A stretch of 64,000 nucleotides of DNA from Bradyrhizobium sp. NFR13 (GTDB taxonomy: Bacteria > Pseudomonadota > Alphaproteobacteria > Rhizobiales > Xanthobacteraceae), in contig NZ_FOTP01000001.1 of the NCBI RefSeq assembly GCF_900114605.1, positions 1,240,001 through 1,304,000 on the forward strand, read 5' to 3'. Each line of letters opens with the position of its first letter. Positions within the stretch are counted from its first letter, which is position 1. Below are positions 37,472 to 45,605 of the stretch, one piece after another. Below the pieces are notes generated by a model that saw only the letters and a program-made list of their open reading frames with translations, had not been told where the DNA came from and searched no databases. The position numbers and the translations under genes were made by a program.

Positions 37472-38785
37472 ATGATCCGCCCCCCATTCGCACTTGCCAC
37501 CTTGTTCGCATCCACGCTGGCGCTCGCTTCGCCCGCGCATGCGGTGACCGAGATCCAGTGGTGGCACGCGATGACCGGCGGCAACAACGACATCGTCAAC
37601 AAGCTCGCGGCTGACTTCAATGCCAGCCAGCCGGACTACAAGGTGGTCCCGACCTTCAAGGGCAGCTATCCCGACACCATGAATGCCGGCATCGCAGCAT
37701 TCCGCGCCGGCACCGCACCGCACATCCTGCAGGTCTTCGAGGTCGGTACCGCGACCATGATGAGCGCCAAGGGCGCCGTCAAACCTGTCTACCAGCTGAT
37801 GAAGGATGCGGGCGAACCGTTCGATCCAAACAATTATCTGCCTGCGATCACAGGCTACTACTCGACATCGAAGGGCGAGATGCTGTCGTTTCCCTTCAAC
37901 TCGTCGTCGATGGTGATGTGGGTCAATCTGGATGCACTGAAGAAGGCCAACATTGCCGAGATTCCCAAGACCTGGCCCGAAGTGTTCGAGGACGCCAAGA
38001 AGCTCAAGGCGGCCGGCTATGCAACCTGCGGCTTCTCCAATGCCTGGGCGACCTGGGCCAATATCGAGCAGTTCTCGGCGTGGCATAATGTGCCGATCGG
38101 CACGAAGGCAAATGGACTCGACGGTTTCGACACCGAGCTGAAGTTCAACACGCCACTGCATGTCAAACATCTGCAGACGCTGATCGAATTGCAGAAGGAC
38201 AAGACCTACGATTATTCCGGTCGCGGCAATGCCAGCGAAAGCCGCTTCGGCTCCGGCGAATGTCCAATCTTCCTGACCTCGTCGGGCTACTACGCCAGCG
38301 CCAAGGGCACCGCGAAGTTTGCCTTCACCTCGGCGCCGATGCCTTACTATCCCGAAACTGCCGGCGCGCCGCAGAATTCAATCATCGGCGGCGCCTCGCT
38401 CTGGGTGATGGGCGGCAAGAAGCCCGACGAATACAAAGGCATCGCGAAATTCTTCAGCTTCCTGTCCGACACAGATCGCCAGGCCAGACTGCATCAGGAG
38501 TCCGGCTATCTGCCGATCACCAAGGCTGCCTATGAAAAGACAAAGGCCGACGGTTTCTACGAGAAGAATCCGATCCTGCAGACTCCGCTGAAGGAGCTGA
38601 CCAACAAGGAGCCGACCGAAAATTCGCGCGGGCTTCGATTCGGCAACATGGTGCAGCTGCGAGACATCTGGTCCGAAGAGATCGAGGCTGCGCTGGGCGG
38701 CCAGAAGACCGCGCAACAGGCACTCGACACCGCCGTGAGCCGCGGCAACGCCATGTTGCGAACCTTCGAAAAGACTGCGAAGTAA
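37472..38785 (+). CDS. ugpB: sn-glycerol-3-phosphate ABC transporter, UgpB-type
   Basis: A 437-residue periplasmic solute-binding protein (family 1, UgpB group). N-terminal signal peptide MIRPPFALATLFASTLALASPAHA, cleaved after AHA. Mature part begins VTEIQWWHAMTGGNNDIVNKLA, strongly UgpB-like, as are GSYPDTMNAGIAAFRAGTAPHI and FPFNSSSMVMWVN. Start ATG 37472 has GGAG 8-9 bases upstream. First gene of ugpBAEC; glycerol-3-phosphate or its diesters are the likely ligands, with other polyol phosphates possible. Confidence 0.92.
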   Translation: MIRPPFALATLFASTLALASPAHAVTEIQWWHAMTGGNNDIVNKLAADFNASQPDYKVVPTFKGSYPDTMNAGIAAFRAGTAPHILQVFEVGTATMMSAKGAVKPVYQLMKDAGEPFDPNNYLPAITGYYSTSKGEMLSFPFNSSSMVMWVNLDALKKANIAEIPKTWPEVFEDAKKLKAAGYATCGFSNAWATWANIEQFSAWHNVPIGTKANGLDGFDTELKFNTPLHVKHLQTLIELQKDKTYDYSGRGNASESRFGSGECPIFLTSSGYYASAKGTAKFAFTSAPMPYYPETAGAPQNSIIGGASLWVMGGKKPDEYKGIAKFFSFLSDTDRQARLHQESGYLPITKAAYEKTKADGFYEKNPILQTPLKELTNKEPTENSRGLRFGNMVQLRDIWSEEIEAALGGQKTAQQALDTAVSRGNAMLRTFEKTAK

Positions 38786-38812
38786 TATTCAAGCGAACGC
38801 TGCCATGCCCGA

Positions 38813-38840
38813 CCTCGCGCGCATTGCGCGCCTGGCGAGG
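38813..38840 (+). other. ugpB-ugpA intercistronic hairpin
   Basis: GCGCGC-ATT-GCGCGC inner stem, extended across a 5-base bulge by CCTC / GAGG. It sits in the 103-base gap between ugpB and ugpA with no T-run. In ABC operons such hairpins often protect the binding-protein mRNA and lower downstream expression; that role is inferred here. Confidence 0.55.
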
Positions 38841-38888
38841 CGATGACACGAGCAGACTAGGGCTGCTTTCTGGGGCACGACGAACTGC

Positions 38889-39770
38889 ATGGAAAAGTCC
38901 GCGGTCTTCAAGGGCAAGCTGCTGCCATATCTGCTGCTCGTGCCGCAGCTGGTCATCACTCTGGTGTTTTTCTACTGGCCGGCCAGCCAGGCCGTCTGGC
39001 AATCGTTCCTGCGCGAGGACGCGTTCGGCCTGAATTCTGAATTCATCGGGCTGGAGAATTATCAGGCATTGCTCGCCCAGCCGGAATACTACAAGGCAAT
39101 GGCCACGACCGTGGTGTTCTCATCGCTGGTCGCCGCGCTGTCGCTGTCGATCGCGCTTCTGTTCGCGACCCAGGCCGACAAGAACCTGAAAGCGGCGCCG
39201 ACCTTCAAGGTCATGATGATCTGGCCCTATGCGGTGGCTCCCGCGGTCGCCGGCGTGCTGTGGCTGTTCATCTTCCACCCAACGCTCGGCACCATGGCAC
39301 GGCCGCTGCGCCTGATGGGTTTCAACTGGAATCCGATGTTGAACGGCAACCACGCCATGGCGCTGGTCGTCATGGCCGCGGTGTGGAAGCAGATCGCATA
39401 TAATTTCCTGTTCTTCCTGGCCGGCCTGCAGGCGATCCCGCGCAGCGTGCTCGAAGCCGGGGCGATCGACGGCGCCGGGCCGTATCGACGGTTCTGGACG
39501 ATCACGTTCCCACTGCTGTCCCCAACCACGTTCTTCCTGCTGGTGGTCAATGTCGTCTATGTGTTTTTCGACACCTTCGGCATCATCGACGCGGTCACCG
39601 GCGGCGGACCTGCTGGGGCGACGACCACCCTGGTCTACAAGGTTTATGCCGACGGCAGGCTCGGCGGCGACCTCGGCGGATCGGCCGCGCAGTCGGTGAT
39701 CCTGATGGTTATCGTGATCGCGCTCACGGCCATCCAGTTTCGTTATGTCGAGCGCAAGGTGCAGTACTGA
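38889..39770 (+). CDS. ugpA: UgpA-type ABC permease
   Basis: A 293-residue inner-membrane permease with six predicted helices. The EAA loop that contacts the ATPase is [21 protein letters not shown]-terminus [23 protein letters not shown] and the pair ESVxxx[16 protein letters not shown] match UgpA. Its stop shares one base with the ugpE start. Confidence 0.93.
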   Translation: MEKSAVFKGKLLPYLLLVPQLVITLVFFYWPASQAVWQSFLREDAFGLNSEFIGLENYQALLAQPEYYKAMATTVVFSSLVAALSLSIALLFATQADKNLKAAPTFKVMMIWPYAVAPAVAGVLWLFIFHPTLGTMARPLRLMGFNWNPMLNGNHAMALVVMAAVWKQIAYNFLFFLAGLQAIPRSVLEAGAIDGAGPYRRFWTITFPLLSPTTFFLLVVNVVYVFFDTFGIIDAVTGGGPAGATTTLVYKVYADGRLGGDLGGSAAQSVILMVIVIALTAIQFRYVERKVQY

Positions 39771-40618
39771 TGGTCGAGCACCGCCGCTGGAACGACATTC
39801 TCGCTTACGCGATCCTGACCCTCGGCGTGTTCATCGTCGTGTTCCCGGTCTATGTCGCGCTGATCGCCTCGACCCATGACGCAGCGACGGTGGTCAACGG
39901 CAACATGCCGATGCTGCCGGGCAGTCATACGCTGGAGAACTATTACCGGGCGATTTTCGTCGGCGGGTCTCGCTACAGCCGCGAGCCGGTCGGTCAGATG
40001 CTGATGAACTCGTTCATCTCGGCTGCGGGCATCGCAATCGGCAAGATCTTCATTTCGATCCTGTCGGCCTATGCCGTGGTGTATTTCCGCTTCCCGTTTC
40101 GCAAGACGGCGTTCTGGATCATCTTCGTCACGCTGATGCTGCCGGTCGAGGTCCGTATCTATCCGACCTACAAGGTGATTGCCGATCTGAAGATGCTCGA
40201 CACTTATAGCGGGCTGATCCTGCCGCTGATCGCATCGGCTACCGGTACGCTGCTGTTTCGCCAGTTCTTCATGACCGTCCCCGATGAATTGCTCGAAGCC
40301 TCGCGCATCGACGGCGCCGGTCCCTTTCGCTTTTTCAAGGATACGCTGCTGCCGCTGTCGGTCACGACAATGGCAGCGCTGTTCGTGATCCAGTTCATCT
40401 ATGGCTGGAACCAGTATCTGTGGCCGCTGCTGATCACGACGCAGGAATCGATGCAGACCATCGTCACCGGCATCAAGAAGATGCTGACGACGACGGACGA
40501 GCTTGCCGAATGGCAGCTAGCGATGGCGACGGCGATCCTTGCGATGGTGCCTCCTGTCGCCGTGGTGGTGTTCATGCAGCGGCTGTTCGTGCGCGGCCTG
40601 GTCGAGACGGAGAAGTAA
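39770..40618 (+). CDS. ugpE: UgpE-type ABC permease
   Basis: A 282-residue permease, the second membrane subunit, with six predicted helices and EAA loop EASRIDGAGPFRFFKDTLLP. HTLENYYRAIF and QFIYGWNQYLWPLLIT are UgpE-like. The ATG overlaps the ugpA stop by one base, indicating coupled translation. Confidence 0.93.
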   Translation: MVEHRRWNDILAYAILTLGVFIVVFPVYVALIASTHDAATVVNGNMPMLPGSHTLENYYRAIFVGGSRYSREPVGQMLMNSFISAAGIAIGKIFISILSAYAVVYFRFPFRKTAFWIIFVTLMLPVEVRIYPTYKVIADLKMLDTYSGLILPLIASATGTLLFRQFFMTVPDELLEASRIDGAGPFRFFKDTLLPLSVTTMAALFVIQFIYGWNQYLWPLLITTQESMQTIVTGIKKMLTTTDELAEWQLAMATAILAMVPPVAVVVFMQRLFVRGLVETEK

Positions 40619-40624
40619 ATTCAG

Positions 40625-41722
40625 ATGGCCAATGTTTCGCTGCGCAGCGTCCGCAAGACCTATCCCGGCGGTTTCGAGGCCATCAAGGGCATCGATTTCG
40701 AAATCGGCGACGGCCAGTTCTGCGTGCTGGTGGGACCAAGCGGCTGCGGCAAGTCCACCTTGCTGCGCATGGTCGCCGGCCTTGAGACCGTCACCTCCGG
40801 TGAGGTCGATATCGGCGGTCGTGTCGTCAACGAGATCGAACCGGCGGATCGCGACATCGCCATGGTATTCCAGAATTACGCGCTCTATCCGCATATGAGC
40901 GTCTACAACAACATGGCTTACGGTCTGCGCAACAGGGGCATGCCAAAGCCCGAGATCGATACGCGCGTACGCGAAGCCGCACAGACACTCGAACTCGCCG
41001 GCATGCTCGATCGCAAGCCCAGACAATTGTCGGGCGGCCAGCGCCAGCGGGTCGCCATGGGCCGCGCTATTGTCCGCCAGCCGAAAGTGTTCCTGTTCGA
41101 CGAGCCATTGTCCAATCTCGACGCCAAGCTGCGCGTTGCCATGCGGGTCGAAATCCGCAAGCTGCAACGCCGCCTCAAGACGACGTCGATCTACGTCACC
41201 CACGACCAGTTGGAGGCGATGACGCTGGCCGATATTCTGGTGGTGATGAATGGCGGCCAGGTCGAACAGATCGGCAGCCCACTCGATATCTATCGCAAGC
41301 CGGCGACCACTTTCGTCGCCTCCTTCATCGGCGCGCCGCCAATGAATCTGATCAAGCTGAGCGGCGATGAGATTCGTACGCAGTTCGCCGGCGACAGCCG
41401 CAGCGCTGCCGAGGCCGGTATCCTGGGCGTCCGACCGGAAGACCTTGCGATCTCCGGCGAGGCCACAGCTGGCGGCGGCATCACCCTGAACCTGACAGTC
41501 GAGGCCATCGAGCGGGTCGGCGCGGAAACCTTCGTCTATGGCACCCGTGCGCGGGCCGAGAAGGCCGTCAGCGCCACCCCGGGCGAGCTGCCCGAGGGCG
41601 AGGTCATCGTGCGTATCCCCGGCCAGGATGCCCCGGCCATAGGTGCTTCGATCCGCGCCTCGGCCCCCCGCGACAAACTGCACCTGTTCAGCGCCGATGG
41701 CCGCAACCGGATCGATATCTGA
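40625..41722 (+). CDS. ugpC: UgpC-type ABC ATPase
   Basis: A 365-residue ATPase of the MalK/UgpC group. Walker [10 protein letters not shown] (residues 37-45), signature [17 protein letters not shown], Walker [17 protein letters not shown] and the H-loop [12 protein letters not shown] are intact; the C-terminal TOBE/OB regulatory domain (GVRPEDLAI and following) is present. It completes the importer; the order B-A-E-C resembles enteric ugp. Confidence 0.94.
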   Translation: MANVSLRSVRKTYPGGFEAIKGIDFEIGDGQFCVLVGPSGCGKSTLLRMVAGLETVTSGEVDIGGRVVNEIEPADRDIAMVFQNYALYPHMSVYNNMAYGLRNRGMPKPEIDTRVREAAQTLELAGMLDRKPRQLSGGQRQRVAMGRAIVRQPKVFLFDEPLSNLDAKLRVAMRVEIRKLQRRLKTTSIYVTHDQLEAMTLADILVVMNGGQVEQIGSPLDIYRKPATTFVASFIGAPPMNLIKLSGDEIRTQFAGDSRSAAEAGILGVRPEDLAISGEATAGGGITLNLTVEAIERVGAETFVYGTRARAEKAVSATPGELPEGEVIVRIPGQDAPAIGASIRASAPRDKLHLFSADGRNRIDI

Positions 41723-41767
41723 TCCGTTTCAAGGCCTTAGTAACGGTTTCCCTGCAATTTAGGGGTG

Positions 41768-41795
41768 CTTGAACCGGGCTTTGGCATGCCCATAT
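41768..41795 (+). promoter_or_regulatory. RpoH-type heat-shock promoter
   Basis: CTTGAA (41768-41773), a 15-base spacer, and CCCATAT (41789-41795) match the sigma-32 consensus CTTGAA-N13-15-CCCATNT closely and the alphaproteobacterial RpoH form CTTG-N17-18-CYTAT reasonably. It is about 86 bases before the hsp20 start. Confidence 0.75.
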
Positions 41796-41845
41796 TGTTG
41801 ATTGACCGGTTGGCAGAGTGCCGATTGGCCAGGGGTGCCGTAAGG

Positions 41846-41871
41846 GCCCCTCAAAGTCGCTTCGAGAGGGC
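41846..41871 (+). promoter_or_regulatory. SD-sequestering hairpin, RNA thermometer candidate
   Basis: In the hsp20 leader, GCCC-CTC-A-AAG-(TCG)-CTT-C-GAG-A-GGGC folds into a hairpin: outer 4 bp and 3 bp separated by a bulged A, then an A-C mismatch and 3 bp. The likely Shine-Dalgarno GAGAGGG (41864-41870, 10 bases before ATG 41881) is wholly inside the 3' arm. Melting on heating would expose it. Small heat-shock genes in Bradyrhizobium are known to use ROSE thermometers; this one lacks the typical ROSE sequence, so it is a separate candidate. Confidence 0.6.
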
Positions 41872-41880
41872 TTTGTAGGT

Positions 41881-42306
41881 ATGTCTCGTGTTCCTTCGTT
41901 ATCCAGTCCGTTCCTTTTGGGATTCGACGAGATTGAGCGTGCGCTCGATCGCGTCGTCAAAGGCGCCGACGGTTATCCTCCCTACAACATCGAGCGGTGC
42001 GACCGTAACAACGGTCAACCCGAACGCCTGCGGATCACGCTGGCGGTCGCAGGTTTTACCCGCGATCAGCTCGATGTAACCACCGAGGAAAACCAGCTCG
42101 TGATCCGGGGCCGCCAGCAGGACGACAAGGCCCGGCAATACATCCATCGCGGCATCGCCGCGCGCCACTTCCAGCGCACGTTCGTGCTGGCGGAGGGGAT
42201 GCTGGTGCTGGGTGCGGATCTGAAGAACGGGCTGTTGTCGATTGATCTGGCCAGGCCTGAGCCTGAAAGGGTCATTAAGACAATCGCTATCAATGAACAC
42301 GAATAA
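41881..42306 (+). CDS. Hsp20 small heat-shock protein
   Basis: A 141-residue class-A-like bacterial small heat-shock protein that holds unfolding proteins. The alpha-crystallin domain spans about residues 35-135, with YNIERC, RITLAVAGFTRDQLDVTTEENQLVIRG and the A-x-x-x-n-G-L-L motif ADLKNGLLSIDLARPEPE. The ATG at 41881 follows a leader with a hairpin over the ribosome site and an RpoH-like promoter. A DUF1150 gene follows 51 bases later, the usual pairing in alphaproteobacteria. Confidence 0.94.
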   Translation: MSRVPSLSSPFLLGFDEIERALDRVVKGADGYPPYNIERCDRNNGQPERLRITLAVAGFTRDQLDVTTEENQLVIRGRQQDDKARQYIHRGIAARHFQRTFVLAEGMLVLGADLKNGLLSIDLARPEPERVIKTIAINEHE

Positions 42307-42357
42307 TGGAACGAGTAGCGGACTCGACCGCTTGATCTACCAGAAGGAGTCGAGACG

Positions 42358-42624
42358 ATGACTGAAGTTGCTACGATCACTGAAAATGTTGCCGTAACCA
42401 CCGAGGCACTGGCACATCTGGGCGAAGGCCTGATTGCTTATGTGAAGCCGGTTCGTTCGGAAGACGTGCCCGGACTGTTCCCGCAGGCGCCTAATATCGC
42501 GCCGGGATTGCAGCTGTTCGCGCTGCACGCCGCCGACGGCACACCGATCATGCTCACCGACAGCCGCGAAGCGGCGATCGCGAATGCGTGGAGCCAGGAA
42601 TTGCAGGCCGTCAGCGTTCACTAA
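42358..42624 (+). CDS. DUF1150 family protein
   Basis: An 88-residue protein of the DUF1150 family. The central EGLIAYVKPVRSEDVPGLFP and LFALHAADGTPIMLTDSREAAIANA are typical. Function is unknown, but it almost always accompanies hsp20 in Rhizobiales, so it is likely part of the heat response. GGAG precedes the ATG. Confidence 0.9.
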   Translation: MTEVATITENVAVTTEALAHLGEGLIAYVKPVRSEDVPGLFPQAPNIAPGLQLFALHAADGTPIMLTDSREAAIANAWSQELQAVSVH

Positions 42625-42980
42625 CGCGGACTGTTTGGCATGCAGACGTCAGGATACGCGGTGACAGCCGCGTATCCAATGTCCAGTATCCCAGTATTCA
42701 AACCACGATCATCACGTGCAGGCGCTCGGCTTGCATGACGCCGTATCTGTTTAACCCGTCGTCAACATCGTGAGCGCAACATCAGACGCAATCGAGTCGC
42801 ACGCGACCTTTCATCCGCTGCGTCATCTGAAAAACTGATCCCCCCATCAATAGAAATCTGGATATCCGGCGCGATGGCATCATTGCGTCTGATCTTTGCT
42901 GCCGTTTCGCAGAAGAAAATGGTGACCACGCATTCACCATGACTTGAGAAAATCTGGTCATGTTGAGATTCGAGGCCGCC
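42625..42980. other. 356-base intergenic stretch
   Basis: Between DUF1150 and the next gene. It holds one perfect palindrome (listed separately), which probably ends the hsp20-DUF1150 transcript. The remaining approximately 300 bases contain no convincing gene, tRNA or repeat on either strand. A promoter for the following hypothetical gene must lie here, but no sigma-70 pair stood out. Confidence 0.6.
42652..42677 (+). terminator. hsp20-DUF1150 terminator-like hairpin
   Basis: Perfect 10-bp stem GGATACGCGG / CCGCGTATCC with loop TGACAG, 28 bases after the DUF1150 stop. There is no T-run, so termination may be partial or need Rho. Confidence 0.6.
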
Positions 42981-43568
42981 ATGAATGGATCGACACAAGC
43001 CCAGATCGTTCAAATCGAAGACTTGCTGCGGAGCTTCGGTGCGACGGTCATCGATCCAGAGACAGAGGGGGTCGCGCCAAGCCGCTCCCGGAGTTTCGAT
43101 AGTCGGCCGGTGATCGCGGCCTGTTTCGCGCTCTTTGTTTTTGCACCGGGCTGCGCTGCGGCCGCCGTGTTCCTGATGCGCGCCGACGGCACCATCCCTC
43201 CCGTGGTTACGCCCGACAGCAATCCGCCTTTCGTGACCAAGTCAGATCGTTTGCCGCTCGAGCAATGGAGCACCGGCGCAGTTCAGAACCTCAGCGCCCG
43301 GGATGATGCGCGCCTTGCGACGACCGCCGCACTCGCAGATCCCGCATTTCTCTCAGCCATCCTGATCCGTGGCAGCCTTGAAGACGGCACGCTCACGACC
43401 TTCGCCGAGCCTGCGGTCATGCCAGGGCCAACCATGCTGCCGTCAAAGCTGCGGGTGAAGCGCGACGTCCGGCGCTCCAAGCCAGCCAGACTCGTCGCCG
43501 AAATCATTCGCCCTGAGCCACCACAACCAACCTTCTTCGAAAAGCTGTTCGGACAACGTTTCAACTAA
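42981..43568 (+). CDS. hypothetical single-pass membrane protein
   Basis: About 195 residues, not recognised. After a soluble N-terminus (STQAQIVQIEDLLRSFGATVIDPE) comes one hydrophobic helix (PVIAACFALFVFAPGCAAAAVFLM, about residues 43-66), then a Pro-rich outer part and a basic segment (SKLRVKRDVRRSKPAR), ending EKLFGQRFN. ATG 42981 has GAGG 5 bases upstream; an ATG at 42960 is also possible. The duplicated-repeat gene follows 32 bases later on the same strand, so the two may be one operon. No function can be assigned. Confidence 0.65.
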   Translation: MNGSTQAQIVQIEDLLRSFGATVIDPETEGVAPSRSRSFDSRPVIAACFALFVFAPGCAAAAVFLMRADGTIPPVVTPDSNPPFVTKSDRLPLEQWSTGAVQNLSARDDARLATTAALADPAFLSAILIRGSLEDGTLTTFAEPAVMPGPTMLPSKLRVKRDVRRSKPARLVAEIIRPEPPQPTFFEKLFGQRFN

Positions 43569-43600
43569 CCCAGTCATTCTTCTCACAAGCGAGGACCACG

Positions 43601-44128
43601 ATGCAAAACACTGCCGCGATGAATTCGGACATCAAAGCTCTCCTCACTTTGCTGTTGCTGAAGACCGGCACCAGTTCGCCGGAGATTCACAACGCTCTGC
43701 AGCTTGCTGCCGCATCGCGAGTGATGATGGCGGAAGAACATGCCAATCCGGCGCGCATGCAGGGCACAGAAACCTCGGGCAGTAACGTCGCCAAGCTTCG
43801 CCCCGTAGCCGCAGTCAACGTTCCTGAAACGTCAGCGGCGGTGCGACGCATGAAGCAGAGCGCGGACACCATGAATTCCGACATCAAGGCTCTGCTGACG
43901 TTGCTGCTGCTCAAGAGTGGTGCGGATGCCAACGAGATCCAGACAGCACTGCGGATGGCAGCCTCATCGCGCGCAGCCGCTGCAGCCGAAGAAGCGGAAT
44001 CTGTCCGGGCCGAAACGCAGGCCGAAGCTGCCTCTGCAGCCATGAACGAGCTCGCATCGATCACCGCGCGGCAGGCGGTGCGCAACGAATCGCTCGCCCC
44101 AATCTCGGCCAAGGAATTCGCGGCGTAA
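43601..44128 (+). CDS. hypothetical protein with duplicated 34-residue unit
   Basis: A 175-residue protein, not recognised. Residues 7-40 and 91-124 are copies of one unit beginning MNSDIKALLTLLLLK, identical at 24 of 34 positions and also similar as DNA (43619-43720 and 43871-43972). Each unit could be an amphipathic helix pair (DIKALLTLLLLK and EIxxALxxAAxSR). The link is polar and the C-terminus is a long Ala/Glu-rich helix (AAAAEEAESVRAETQAEAASAAMNELAS). GAGGA lies 6-7 bases before the ATG. It may bind a partner or self-associate, but this is only inference. Confidence 0.7.
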   Translation: MQNTAAMNSDIKALLTLLLLKTGTSSPEIHNALQLAAASRVMMAEEHANPARMQGTETSGSNVAKLRPVAAVNVPETSAAVRRMKQSADTMNSDIKALLTLLLLKSGADANEIQTALRMAASSRAAAAAEEAESVRAETQAEAASAAMNELASITARQAVRNESLAPISAKEFAA

Positions 44129-44190
44129 GCTGGCGAGGCCAACGGCCTTCCAATCCCACGCAAGCAGGAATCGGTTCGGAGTCAGAGAAT

Positions 44191-44209
44191 CGCCCGGTCC
44201 AACCGGGCG
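44191..44209. terminator. bidirectional hairpin between hypothetical gene and ptsN
   Basis: Perfect 8-bp stem CGCCCGGT / ACCGGGCG with a CCA loop, between convergent genes. No T-run, so efficiency is uncertain. Confidence 0.55.
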
Positions 44210-44238
44210 CTTCCAGCGTAAGTTGCGGGGTGAGATGG

Positions 44239-44700
44239 TTAGGCGGCTGTCGCTGGCGGCAGTGCGAGAACCGAATAGATCGCCTGGGCGTCGCGAGAAG
44301 CGCGCAGTTTCTTGGCGACGTCCTGATCGCGCAGCAGACGCGCAATCCGCGCCAGCGCCTTCAGATGATCGGCGCCCGCACCTTCCGGCGCCAGCAGCAG
44401 AAACACCAGATCGACCGGCTGACCGTCCATGGCCTCGAAATCGATCGGACGCTCCAGGCGCGCAAACAGGCCGAACAGCTTGTCGAGCTTCGGCAACTTG
44501 CCATGCGGAATGGCGACGCCATAGCCCACAGCCGTCGTGCCGAGCTTCTCACGCTGCAACAGCACCTCGAAAACGGCGCGGTCGTTCTGGCCGGTGAGCG
44601 CGGAAGCGCGCGCAGCGAGCTCCTGCAGCGCCTGCTTCTTGCTGTTGACCTTCAACGCCGGGATTATCGCCTCGGGCGCGACCAGATCGGTAATCGTCAT
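44239..44700 (-). CDS. ptsN: PTS IIA-like nitrogen regulatory protein
   Basis: A 153-residue EIIA-Ntr protein. The phosphorylated histidine is His66 in TTAVGYGVAIPHGKLPKLDK, and the fold region (KKQALQELAARASALTGQ, DLVFLLLAPEGAGADHLKALARIARLL) is complete. It takes phosphate from the PtsP-PtsO chain and regulates potassium uptake and other functions. It lies downstream of hpf and rpoN, the classic rpoN-neighbour set. Interaction with the KdpDE system at the far end of the window is known for E. coli and R. leguminosarum-type bacteria, but not shown here. Confidence 0.95.
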   Translation of the reverse strand: MTITDLVAPEAIIPALKVNSKKQALQELAARASALTGQNDRAVFEVLLQREKLGTTAVGYGVAIPHGKLPKLDKLFGLFARLERPIDFEAMDGQPVDLVFLLLAPEGAGADHLKALARIARLLRDQDVAKKLRASRDAQAIYSVLALPPATAA

Positions 44701-44940
44701 TGACCGTTCCGAGGATGTTTGACCGTCAGCGGGTAGTTAGAACCAAAACCGGCAGCGTCAAGAAAGACTGGAAAGGGACATCGTTCCCTGTGGCGGAAAA
44801 CGCGCCGGGCGCGAACGCCCGAACGTACTCTAGCACCGGAACCCCCCATGCGAAATCCATTGACTGGCATAACCTGCCAAAGGCGGCGGACCATAGGGAG
44901 GGGCCGTTTGGGCGTCAATGCTGTTAAACAGAATTGGCCG

Positions 44941-45546
44941 TCAGGACGGTTTGACCACCGGCGGATCGACCCAACCCACGTTCCCGTCACCCCTGCGATA
45001 GACGATATTTAGCCGGCCGGTGCTTCCATGCTGGAATACCACGACGGCAGCGCCGGTAAAGTCGAGTTCCATGACAGCTTCGCTCACCGAGAGCCGCTTC
45101 AGCGACCTGGTCGATTCGGCAATGATGACCGGATCGTAGCCGCCGTCTGCATCGTCCTCATGATCGGGCGCCTCAAGGATGTAGCTAGGTGCGTCTAAAG
45201 TCGGGGCCGTGAGTTCGGCCATTGCCTGATTTTCAGCATGCGCCTTGCGCGCGGAGCGATCCTTCAGCCGACTCTTGTAGCGACGTAAACGTTTCTCGAT
45301 CTGGAGGAGAGCCTGATCGGCGCTGGCATAAGCATCCGCTGCATTGGAGTCCGCTTCGAGCGTAATTCCGGAATCAAGATGCAACGCACAATCGGTGCGG
45401 AAGCCGAAGCCATCTTTGCTGAGCGTGATGTGACCGGAATAGTTGCCATCGAAATATTTACGAAGGACCTCATCGGTCCGCTCGCTCACGCGGCCTCGCA
45501 AGGCGTCTCCGACATTGATGCTTTTTCCCGAGATACGAAGGGTCAT
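44941..45546 (-). CDS. hpf: long-form ribosome hibernation factor
   Basis: A 201-residue HPF/RaiA family protein. N-terminal domain: LRISGKSINVGDALRGRV through the basic helix IEKRLRRYKSRLKDRS, which lies in the ribosome's mRNA/tRNA channel. The C-terminal domain (PVIIAESTRSLKRLSVSEAVMELDFTGAAVVVFQHGSTGRLNIVYRRGDGNVGWVDP) is the dimerisation domain that makes 100S particles. ATG 45546 is the natural start; a longer frame to 45609 adds an unlikely 21 residues. It is downstream of rpoN by 60 bases. Confidence 0.95.
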   Translation of the reverse strand: MTLRISGKSINVGDALRGRVSERTDEVLRKYFDGNYSGHITLSKDGFGFRTDCALHLDSGITLEADSNAADAYASADQALLQIEKRLRRYKSRLKDRSARKAHAENQAMAELTAPTLDAPSYILEAPDHEDDADGGYDPVIIAESTRSLKRLSVSEAVMELDFTGAAVVVFQHGSTGRLNIVYRRGDGNVGWVDPPVVKPS

Positions 45547-45605
45547 GCTGATGCCTCGATTCTTCTGCCTTGAACCGACAGTATCCCGTTTCCACGGGAG
45601 TGCAA

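Noticed and set aside
41796-41880. A classical ROSE element before hsp20
   Set aside because: The typical ROSE core (TTGCTCCT near GGAGGAT) was not found. I kept the weaker claim of a hairpin hiding the ribosome site.
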